64,000 bases of DNA from Desmodus rotundus (taxonomy: Eukaryota; Chordata; Mammalia; Chiroptera; Phyllostomidae), in contig NC_071396.1 of assembly GCF_022682495.2 (NCBI RefSeq), positions 26,533,735-26,597,734 of the forward strand. The letters run 5' to 3'. Positions 54,742-64,000 of this stretch are shown here, one piece after another. The first letter of the stretch is position 1; each line of letters begins with the position of its first letter. Made by a program: the position numbers and the translations under genes. The notes beneath the pieces were generated by a model, which had not been told where the DNA came from, made no database searches, and saw only the letters and a list, made by a program, of their open reading frames with translations.

Positions 54742-56394
54742 GCCGGGGTCGCCTAGTGAGCTGTGACGGCTGCTGCCCCAAGGGCTGTGTGGCCCACGTT
54801 TGTCCCGGTCCCTGGGGATCTGCCTCCTTCCTCTCATCTTTTGTCTCCCAGGCAGCACTCGAGGCCCTTATCCCACACCTGCGAGATAAATCCTGCCCAG
54901 GTGATCAACCTCAGTGTCCGAAAGGAGACGGGATGTGGGCCCCTTTTCCGACGTTTCCAACTGCCTGTGTGTGGCAGAAGGGGGCCAACCAGTGTACCTG
55001 CTATGGCTCTGCCCCAGCACAGGGCACCTGCAAAAGATACTCAACACCGATTGGCCTTTCCAACTGGGATGGCACCTTGTGGTCGGCCAAGTCCATGGCT
55101 GAGCAAAAGCCAGCGCAAGCGGAGACTGACGAGCAAGTTTCCCGCGACAGGGAGACTGGGAACATGTCCTGCAGTATTTACTGCTCAGCGGCCCTCCTGA
55201 AGGGCTCCGCAAATTAGCAATCTCCACCCTCTGCAGGAGCAAGTGCTGATTAGTGATCCCGTGCAGACAGGCGCAGGGGCTGAGACCGTGAACCCTTCCA
55301 ACAGGAACTGCCTGGCACGGCTTGCTGGTGGCATTCACAGACACAGAGCCGTGGCAGACAGGACGCGGCATCTGCGGGGGCGCGGCCAGACGACAGGGAT
55401 GCAAATGAGAAATGGATGCGGCTCCTCATTAAAATAAAAATGTGCTGCCTGTGTGAGGCGCTGGCAGAGGCTGGGACGCCTCAGTGCCCCTGCCTCAGCC
55501 GCTCACACCCTGGGCACTTTTGAGAGGTGAGATTTTAGGGGCTGGGGCAGGGGGGCGAGTATGAATCTTGCAGAAAGGCAAGGCGGCCTGTGGAGGGACA
55601 GGGAATGAAGCCCGGGGGATCCCAGGTCAGGGGCTGTGTCTAGAAGAAGCTGCCAATTTAATTACAGGAGGGGAAAAAATCCCATTTTGCAAAATAACAC
55701 ACCCCAAGGTTTTCGATGGAAAAAGCTGTGGAGCTAAGCTTTCTCCACTCTCCACCGAGCAAACGACCCCACCAGAGCCGTACATTTGAATGGCAGCGTT
55801 CTCTCAGAGCAGCCCCATCTCCAATATTATTAATTTGAAAGCACTGAGGCTCTGTTTTAAGACACACATCTGTTGCCGCGATTTATTAAGGAGTTGTTGT
55901 TTTTAATGGACTTAAAATTAGCCACTGTGTTCCACCGAGGTGGCTTGCTTCCTTTTAATTGCATTGGTATCTTCATCTTCTCCGAGAAAGGCTGCTGTGG
56001 TTTGGGACTTCCATTCCTACCAATCTAATTAAAAGGCTTTCTTCTTTCCAGCATCTCACAGAAACCTCGTTACAGCGAGACGGCCTTTCTGCGGAGCGCG
56101 GCAGCAAGGGACCCGGTGTGGCGCTGCAAACTGTAATCAACACAAAGCCGCAGGCAGCCACTGCCTGAGAGTGTCGCTGGGCCAGGTAGGGAAGACTCGG
56201 GAGGACGAGCCCGCACGAGGAGCAGCAGAAGGACTGCCATGTGCTGAGCCAGCGCGGGTGTCACCCCGGCGTGGGTCCCTGGCCTCCGCTCCCCGCGTCC
56301 CCGTGCAGGGCCACCCGCGCGCTGGCTGCACCTCTCCGCTCCCTCCGGCTGCCCCATGACGAGGTGTCACCCCTCCTTCCCACCCCCGTGTGCA

Positions 56395-56645
56395 GTGTCC
56401 TCTCCCCCTCTAATTCCTATGTTGAATCCACCCCCATCGTGAGGGTGTTAGGAGACGAGGCCTTTGAGAGGGGCTTGGGTCAGGGGGTGCAGCCCCCTCG
56501 GCGGGGATTAGCGCCCTTATCAATGGGACCCAGACCACCCCTCGCTGCTCCCACCAGGTGATGAGCCAGTGAGCAGACAGAAGCAGGTCCTCGCCGGACG
56601 CCACACCTGCCAGCCTCTCCTCAGCCTTGGACTTGAGAGAGAGGC
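56395..56645 (+). repeat. MaLR-type LTR fragment
   Basis: TAATTCCTATGTTGAATCCA, GTTAGGAGACGAGGCCTTTG, GATTAGCGCCCTTATCAATG and CAGCCTTGGACTTGAGA follow a MaLR LTR on the plus strand; the end is missing. Confidence 0.7.
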
Positions 56646-57248
56646 ATGCCCTGCTTCAGGGCTCCATCGGTGGAATCGAATCGGTGCTGCAGCAGCCTGA
56701 CCTGGCGGAGAACCCCGCCCATGGTCTGACCTTACTCAGCTCCAGCGGGGGGCGCTCTGCTCTCCACCTGGGCAGCTCAGGTGATGGAGTCTCAGGGCCC
56801 CAGGGCAACCCACAAGCCCTTTCCACATGCCACAGTCCATCCAGCTGTTCATGCATTCACTCACTCACTCATTCACTCAGTCAACGAATGTTTAGGGAGC
56901 ACTTTCTGTCTGAGGCATTAGCCCACCGTGACAGGTACTGTGGGAACCAAATGGGCCCGCTTCTGAGTTCAAGGGGGCGGAGGGAGAATTACACAACTCG
57001 ACAGTAATATGCTAGAATCTCACACAGTGGACACAGAGGAGAGGAGCAGAGCACCTTCAGAGGAGATGACAGAGAGACAGGCTGCACCCAGAGGGACCAG
57101 GGGCAGAGTCTTCAAGATGAGCCTTAACTGGCACACCCCGTGACCCTGAAAACCAAAAGGCTGTGGTCCTAACACCCGCCACGCCTGCCACGTGTCCTTA
57201 GAGACCTCCCTGCTCCTCGCCTCCCGGACTTCCCTGCCCCACACCCCT

Positions 57249-57268
57249 TTCCTTCCTTCCTTCCTTCC
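57249..57268. repeat. (TTCC)n microsatellite
   Basis: About five CTTC/TTCC units (CCTTCCTTCCTTCCTTCC). Confidence 0.85.
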
Positions 57269-58381
57269 GCTCAGGGCCGGGGCAAGGCAGGCAGCACTGG
57301 GGTGGGGAAGGGTGCCTCCTGACTCCCCGGGGTCCCCGGCAGGGAGCCAGCAGCCCCGGCCAGGCTTTGAGCCACAGAACCAGGAGCAGGAGGGGAGGCC
57401 CAGGGGAGGTGGCACTCAGTGTGAGACACAGAAGGCCCGGCCTGTCTGACAACAGTCCTGCCCGCTTCAGAAAGGACCTGACAACCAGGGCCGGTGACAC
57501 ACAGGATGGCCACCTGCCCCGCCGAAGGTGCAGCCCAGGGGACTGAGTGCTCCCAAAGTCCGCGTGGACCAGGAATCCCACTCCAGGGTGCCCACAGCCA
57601 CCCCTGGCCCCCTGCCCTCCCTTCCTGCACCCTGGGCACCTACTGTGCCCTGCTTCCCGAGTGAGTCTCCTGCAAGGGGCCCTGAGACAGGAGCTCAGCT
57701 CTGCATTCAACTGCGGAGCCTCAGGGTTTGCACATCTCTGCACACGCAGAAGTGAGGGGAAAGCCGAGGACCAAGCCTTGTTTTCTTTAGGAAGATGGCG
57801 GATGGCTCTGAAGTTCCAGATGTCCCTCTGGCCACAGGCGGAAGGCAGTTCATGGAGGGGTCCCCTCGCACCCCCATTGCCCAGAGTCTGTTTAGGGATG
57901 AAATCCGGTTCCTCACCCACGAGGAGAGCTCCCTTCTCTCTCCTCCAATTAACCTCTGCTGGCTCCAGAGCCGCCAGCCTCCCTTGAGCTTGTCTGAAAT
58001 CCTGAAGCAGCTGATGGAGTTGGATTTAATAGCTTCTTCCCTCACGAGATGGATGGCATGCTGGGCAAACGTGGCAAACTTTCCACCCTGGACGAGAGGC
58101 TGGAATAAATGACTGCCAGGCGCGCCTCCTGGGCAGCAGGATCTGAGTGTGGGCTTCCGTCATTCCACACCCTGAGGCCATCGCCTGGCCGTTACTGCCC
58201 TGTCCCATCCCAGCAGGGCAGCGTGGGGTGGGGCCCAGGCTGGCGGAAGACCCTCCCAGCCCCCCGCCCAGCTCCCCAATCCTCAGGCCCTCAGTCTCCG
58301 TGCATTTCAGTTTTCCTGGAAACGGGGGGAGAGCAGCTTCCCCAACCACTTTCTAGAGTGAGAGAGGCTGGCCCTGCGTGG

Positions 58382-58450
58382 TCACACACACACACACGCA
58401 CACGCACACGCACACGCGCACACGCGCGCGCGCGCACACACACACACGCA
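58382..58450. repeat. Alternating CA/CG tract, possible Z-DNA former
   Basis: About 69 bp of strict purine-pyrimidine alternation mixing CA and CG dinucleotides, with a CG-rich core at 58413-58434. Such sequences favour left-handed DNA under supercoiling. Confidence 0.9.
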
Positions 58451-60389
58451 GCTCTCCCGCAAGACCCACCCCCCTTCCTGTCTCTGCGAGCACATAGGAG
58501 GCGTACCAGGGAATCACAGGGAGCGGGAGTGGCGAAATGCCCCCAAAGTCAACAGACCTGATGCCTCTCGTTTGTTTTTGAAACTGAGCACTTCAGAATG
58601 TTACTAAGCCTTAAAAAAAAAAAAAGAAAGAAATGTTGCAATCTGTGGCAGCACCGATGACCCTGGAAGACTCCGTGCTGACAGACACAAGCCAGACACG
58701 AAGACGAATACCCGTGATTCCAGGAGTCTGAGCCATCTGAAGTGACCAGTGTCCTAGAAGCAGAGAGGAGGAGGGGGTCGCCAGGGTGGGAGAGGGGGCA
58801 AGGGGGGCGGGTACGGAGTCCCAGTTCCTCAGACTTCTTGCAGTCTGAGGGCCTGCAAGATGAACAGAGACCTTCTGCGGAACAAGGAGACGGGTAGTTC
58901 ATAACATGCTGCCTTTAAATTTTTCTAAGACGGTAGCGCTTAGGTTAAGTGCTCTTTTCATAGAAATAATAATGACTATAATAATGTAAAACATATAAAG
59001 AGGGCAGGGGGACACTTTGGGAGGCGAGGTTTACGACCTAGCTTGCGGTGAGGGTTTTTTTGCAGGTGGATATCAGTTCCAAATGCATGGGACTCATTAA
59101 ATATGTATTTCTTTCTGTACATCCACCCTGTCTCAATCAAGTGGCTTTTAAAAAATTACACTTGGATTTAAGAAGCTTTTGAAAATCAATCTCCTGGGAT
59201 AATCACGTATCGGCTTTCAAGTCCAAGTCCAATCGTGCGTAATATGCTATCTTGCATTTTTATGCCATTAAACTTTCAGAAGTTATAAGGCAGCACTATT
59301 GCACCTTATTCTGCAAAGCCCCAACCCTTTCTCTCTGCTTTTATGGAGATGTTGAGGGAAAAAAAAAAAAACAGATAACAATAGATTTCACTGTGTCTAT
59401 ATTCTTGTTTGCCCAGAAAATAGCTGGGTAATATGAATTCCCATTTGCAGAGCACTCTGTGGTTTATAACAAGAATTACTTCTATGTCATTTACTCTTTC
59501 CACACCGATCGTATCTTTGTCCCAGTTTTACAGAATAATAAGTTCCGAGTTTGATTTTCCCTGAGTCAGCGAGCTATGAAGTCTGACAAAAAAAAAAAAT
59601 TCATATCCAGGAGAGGAAACAAAAATCCGAGCAATCAATAAGGCGAAGGCAGGCGATCCGATAGAAAAATGGGCAGAAGATGAACAAGCACGTGGCCTTC
59701 ACCGCCGAGGACGTCAGTAAATGATTTCTGAAAGTAACGCGGCTCACCTTTAAATAGAGCGCATTTTTCTACCTGTCCTGCGCCCGCGCGTGCGTGCGTG
59801 CACCCAGCAATCCCGTGCTGCCAATCTCACTCAGTAACGGGAACCTGAGCGAGCTCCACATTTAACTCCACGCGTCTCTGTTGCCATGAGCATCCATCAC
59901 CTGTATCATCAGGGGCATAGGGGGCGGCTTAAAGGCAGCTGTGAAAGCAGCGGAGCTCCTGTCCCTGGGTCACATGGAGACCCTGGGCCTGTGCCACTCA
60001 ACCCCTGTGTGGGAGCCACCAGCCCACGCTGCACCCGAGGCCACCCCAGAGACCTTTGGTGGTGAAAACGGGACACCGTGCCCTTTGGTAGGTGAATAGC
60101 ACAGACGTTCCCAAACGATAGCCCGGAGACCCGGAGCTTCCAAGTTACCAAGACATTTTGCATAATGGGAAGAAGTCACGAGCCTGTCTCAAGAGACCCT
60201 TTGGGGGCATTTGGGGGGGCTTTGCGAGACGGCAGGACCGGTGTGGAACAGAGTGGATGCAGAAGCAGATAAGAAAACCCAGCTGACTTCTATGAAGCTG
60301 AGCACTGAAGAGATTTGCAAAAATAGAAAAAACATGCTGTGCTTGGTTGGGGACATGGAGTTATTTTTCATGAAATATTATTTATGTTA

Positions 60390-60540
60390 ACATAGCATGG
60401 GCTTGTTATCCTTGTAAGTAAGTTACAGTCCCGGGCTCTGCTACTCGGGAGCTGTGGACTTGGGACCAGCGAGCTTCTCTGAGACTCTTGTATGAAAACA
60501 GAGCGTGTGCCATCGCTCCAGAATGATGCAAGGATTACAA
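60390..60540 (+). repeat. Possible MIR fragment
   Basis: AGTCCCGGGCTCTGCTACTC followed by TGTGGACTTGGGACCAGCGA loosely follows the MIR core. Very divergent, so uncertain. Confidence 0.35.
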
Positions 60541-60565
60541 GGGGAGAAAATGAAACATGTCCAAT

Positions 60566-60723
60566 ACCCTGGCTGGATGGCTCATTCGGTTGGAACACCA
60601 TCCCATAGACCATAAGGTTGTGGATTCGATTCCCAGTCAGGGCACATGCCTGGGTTGTGGGTTCAATCCCCAGTCAGGGCACATACAGGAGGCAACCAAT
60701 TGATGTCTCTCTCTCACATCGAT

Positions 60724-60770
<47 letters not shown>

Positions 60771-60833
60771 ACCCCTTCCTCTCTCTCCAAAATCAATAAC
60801 CGTATTCTTGGGTGAGGCTTAAAATTTTTTTTA
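60566..60833 (+). mobile_element. VES-type SINE with duplicated box-B region
   Basis: Head CCCTGGCTGGATGGCTCATT. GATTCGATTCCCAGTCAGGG then GGGTTCAATCCCCAGTCAGG gives two box-B-like motifs about 35 bp apart. A long (CT)n tract (60725-60766) and tail AATCAATAACCGTATTCTTG follow. Confidence 0.93.
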
Positions 60834-61463
60834 AGTGCCTAAAACATAGTAAAGTCCTCCACCTTTTAATTTTCAGAAACAAGTTCCACCAATACAAAAA
60901 AAAAATAGAAAAGACTTGGAGAGTGGGCCCAAATGGGGGATTTCGCTCCTCTCCAATGGCCTGTTTTTAGATGTCACCCGTAATAATGCTACTTTTGTGC
61001 TCACTGAAACCCAGCCTTAGGAGGTAAACGTTTGCATGTCCACATTTTATGTTCTTAGCGAGTCAGTGGTTATTCTGTGATGTATGAACGTGCAAATGGG
61101 AATCTTTTCCAAAAGACCGTGCGACCTTGACATCGTTCAAACTAGAAGCTGGCCTCTGCCCAGCAGCTGTCCGCCTTGGAGGAGGGCTTCGCCGAGGGAT
61201 TATGCTCGTTCCCTACTATGGTTCTCGGTCAAAGCTGACCTGTTCAGAGATATATACACACATATTTCTGACAATACTGCTAAGCACCAAGAAAAAAGGA
61301 CACATATTCTGCTTGGACCCTTTAAAACCCAGTACGCTGAAGAGCCTGGTGCTTTATATAGATGCTGTTCCTAAGAACATCCCTGAGGCAGCGACTATAG
61401 TCCTTAAAAATGTCTGTTTCTAGAACTGTCCAAAGTGATCATGGGCTCTTGTCCTCTATTTTT

Positions 61464-61688
61464 TTTTTTAAGATTTTTAAATTTATTTTTAGGGAGAGGG
61501 GAAGGGAAGGAGAAAGAGAGGGAGAGAAACATTGATGTCAGAGAGGAACATGGGTTGGTTGCCTTTCACACTCACCCCAACCGGTGACCGAACCCACAAC
61601 CCAGGCGTGTGTCCTGACCGGGAATCGAACCGGCGATCTTTTGTTTTACAGGATGATGCCCAACCCACTGAGCCACGCCGCTCAGGGT
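61464..61688 (-). mobile_element. VES-type SINE
   Basis: AAGATTTTTAAATTTATTTT tail side, GGGAGAGAAACATTGATGTC, GACCGGGAATCGAACCGGC, head ending CGCCGCTCAGGG. Exact target-site duplication TCCTCTATTTTT at 61452-61463 and 61689-61700. Confidence 0.95.
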
Positions 61689-62675
61689 TCCTCTATTTTT
61701 ATACCAAAGCTATCCCTCCACATCTCTAGAATACTTGAGGAATTTTAGAAACTTAGGCCAGAGTATAACACCTCTTTATTTCCTCCCCACAGGTCACCTT
61801 TGACATGAACCCCAGGGAGACACACCATGACAGGTGGCCCACGCACTGGCCCATCTTGCTGGCTGCTTTGGGGAGTCTCCATGCCAGGTGAAGGGGGGCG
61901 GGGGTGTCTCTGAGCTTAGAGCCTCAACCAGGGCAATGCTATTTTTTTTTTTTTTTTTTTGCCTTATAAAACTCATGGCCCAAGGCCATACTGGAGGGCA
62001 GAAGGCCCAGGGCCAAGCTGCTCCAGCTGCTCCAGTATGTGAAGGTATAGGACGATGCCCCAGGGGGGTGACAGGAAGTAACTGCCTCCCTCCCCCACCC
62101 CCATCTTGACCTTGTGGCCTTTTGGGTGGAGCCCATCTCCGCAGGGAGGGGGAAGGGGCTCAAGAGCACGCTTTGAACGGGGCCTGAGGTCCCATTTCTT
62201 ACATTTCTGTAAGGGGGTGGGCCTCTCTACCTCCCCCTGAAGGACACATTTGGAAGAACAAAGTCTTGGAAATGGCCCCCGACAGAGAGGGGACACACCT
62301 GGAGTTGGCGGAGCTGGCAAGTAGGGGGCATGGGGGTGATGGGGGGCGGACGGATTGTGGAGCGCAGGAGAGAGGCTCCATCACTCCGAACGAAGCATAA
62401 ATCACCGTTTGAAGCTCTCCTGGGACGGGAGCTGTAAATCCTCTTTATGCCTAAGCCATTGCCCCTGCTGCTTCCGTGTCCAAGCACTTCCTCTATGGTT
62501 TACCTCACATGGGGCACCTAAGTCACATTTGCCTGGGCCCAAGGCAACACACTGTGCCCAGCTGGATGCCCCCAAGTGCCTGAGTTATGGAAAGGTGTGG
62601 GGCTTCAGCACCAGCCTTTTCCAATGAATTCTGTGGGGAAACAGGCTGCGGGATGTCCCCTCACAAAGAGGTCAC

Positions 62676-62940
62676 CTGGCCAGAGTGGCCCGAGTGGAGC
62701 ACCGTCCTGCAAACCGAAAGGTCATGGGTTCAATTCCAGGTCAGGGCACATGCCTGGGTGATGGGTTTGGTCCCCCATTGGGATGCATAAGATCCCTGGT
62801 CTGGGTACATACAGGAGGCAACCGATGGATGCTTCTCTCTCTCTCTCTTTTTCCCCCTTCCTCTCTCTCTCTAAAAAAAAAAAAAAAAATCAATAAACAT
62901 ATCCTCTAGTGAGGACTTGAAAAAATAAAATAAATAAAAT
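62676..62940 (+). mobile_element. VES-type SINE with extended middle region
   Basis: Head CCTGGCCAGAGTGGCCCGAG, GGTTCAATTCCAGGTCAGGG, a second GGTTTGGTCCCC and a third AAGATCCCTGGTCTGGGTAC block, tail AATCAATAAACATATCCTCT. Longer than the other copies. Confidence 0.9.
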
Positions 62941-63594
62941 GAAAAAAGCAAATGCAAGGGAGAAAGGAGGAAAAGGAAGGCGGGCAGAGAGATGCCACTA
63001 AAATACGACGCAGAGTGTGGAAAAAGGCCTGCCCGGGACCGGCGTGCCTCTCCCGAGCTCCTCAGGCTCTGAAAGTGTATAAAGCCTTGGATCGAATGTA
63101 AGCACGGTTTCAAAGACCAGACTGAAATAATCAAATGAAATGAAAGGGCGACTGCAGAGCTAAATAAGCAAACTTAATCAAAACAGCACTACTCCGGAGC
63201 TAATCAATTGCATGCAGGAAGGAACCAAACAGACTCAGCTGAAAATTGAGTCCCTGGGCTGAAGGCAGGGGATGAGACAATCGGAGGCCATGCAGGGGAA
63301 AAACACAGGGAGATTTAAGTCAATTAGGGAAGAGGCTGGGGACAGAGGTGAGGCGAGGAGGGCACAGCCAGGGCTGGAAGGGGGACCATGTGGGAAACGG
63401 TTGGAGCTCAGGAAAACGCACAGCAGACCTGCTGCTGGTTTCTAGCAGAACAGCAGACTGCACGGTCGGAACACCGGCCCGCTCCCGAAGATCCAGACTC
63501 TCTGCAGGAAGACAAACCGATGTCTTTTTTTTCTTTAATGTTTCGATTGCAGTTGGCATTCGATAGTATTCTGTATTAGTTTCGGTAGTGTAGC

Positions 63595-63775
63595 AAAATA
63601 TATACCCAAAGAAACCTGAAACACTAATTGGAAAGAACATAAGCACCCCTCTGTTCATTGCAGGGGTATTTACAATCACCAATATCTGGAAGCCCCCCTC
63701 ATGTGAGTGGATAAAAAAGCTGCGTGGTACGTTTACATGATGGAGTACTACTCAGCTGAGAAAAAGAAACAAAGG
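63595..63775 (+). mobile_element. L1 3' end fragment
   Basis: AATTGGAAAGAACATAAGCA, TCATTGCAGGGGTATTTACA and TGATGGAGTACTACTCAGCT match the L1 ORF2 end / 3' UTR on the plus strand, similar to 31620-31920. Confidence 0.85.
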
Positions 63776-64000
63776 TCTTTTCAAATGCAAACCTAATCCC
63801 ACAAGAAAGTAAGAGAAATCCCCAAAAGCAAATAAACAAACAAAAAAAAGAGGAAACCAAAAAAAACAAACAAACCCCAAAACACTGTTTGTTGCCGTTG
63901 GCAGAGCGATGGGGTGGGTGACCGGTGGCCAGTCACATTCACAAGGAGCGTGGGCAGTGCCTCGGTGGGACTGAAGAGACGACTTTGACCCCACAGGTGG

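Larger units (their letters stand above)
54391..64000 (-). other. CHRNA7: CHRNA7 intron 2, partial
   Basis: Everything above exon 3 reads as intron: no sequence resembling exon 2 (start of the extracellular domain) or exon 1 (signal peptide) was found. It contains SINEs (60566, 61464, 62676), a MaLR LTR (56395), an L1 tail (63595), a CA/CG tract (58382) and AT-rich blocks (55630-56070, 58900-59300, 62950-63330). The stretches 54400-55600, 56650-58370 and 59300-60390 are unique and otherwise featureless. Confidence 0.88.

Noticed and set aside
57198..57920. 240-codon minus-strand open frame in intron 2
   Set aside because: Gly/Pro/Arg-rich chance frame in GC-rich intron that includes the TTCC microsatellite; no recognisable protein.
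58382..58450. CRISPR-like or satellite array
   Set aside because: It is simple dinucleotide alternation; there are no spacer-repeat units and the host is a mammal.
54391..64000. CHRNA7 exon 2 or exon 1
   Set aside because: No stretch encodes the expected start of the extracellular domain or signal peptide; the exons must lie beyond the window.

Overview
This window is vertebrate nuclear DNA, almost certainly from a microbat (Yangochiroptera). It carries eight intact, correctly spliced exons of one gene, CHRNA7 (neuronal nicotinic acetylcholine receptor alpha-7), on the minus strand. The bat assignment rests on about 27 tRNA-derived SINEs of the VES type (head GCCCTGGCTGGTGTGGCTCA, internal GTTCGATTCCCAGTCAGGG) and on L1 sequence of the kind I associate with microbats. 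The species cannot be fixed from this alone.

Layout. Positions 1-21758 are the 3' flank of CHRNA7, probably including its 3' UTR: no other gene was recognised, and the stretch holds VES SINEs, L1 3' ends and an old L1 ORF2 fragment (18590-19500). Positions 21759-54390 hold exons 10 down to 3 (exon 10 at low coordinates). Exon sizes are 45, 110, 80, 168, 195, 87, 110 and 525 bp, and every exon has AG/GT boundaries and compatible phases. Positions 54391-64000 are part of intron 2. Exons 1 and 2 (signal peptide and start of the extracellular domain) are not in the window and should lie beyond 64000.

The exons together encode receptor residues 66 to the C terminus: binding loops D, A, E, B and C, the Cys-loop, M1-M4, the M3-M4 cytoplasmic loop with the MA helix, and the terminal stop. 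The frame is open and no disabling change was found, so this is a functional-looking gene. The predicted protein would be 504 residues if exons 1 and 2 have their usual lengths, two longer than human because of a small insertion in the M3-M4 loop.

The most structured non-genic object is a compact L1-type retrotransposon (36267-38140) in intron 4. It has a 5' UTR beginning at a YY1-type ATGGCGG motif, an ORF1-only coding region with a shortened C-terminal domain, no ORF2, a G-rich 3' UTR, an A-rich tail and a 12-bp target-site duplication. It sits inside an older VES SINE, cutting it in two. Other notable signals are SINE copies with two box-B-like motifs, a cluster of AGAAC pentamers, a 39-nt pure T run, a 17-bp exact direct repeat, a 69-bp alternating CA/CG tract and AT-rich blocks in intron 2 with homeodomain-type TAATTA motifs. 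I found no sign of a new coding system; this is an ordinary mammalian neuronal gene locus with rich retrotransposon history.
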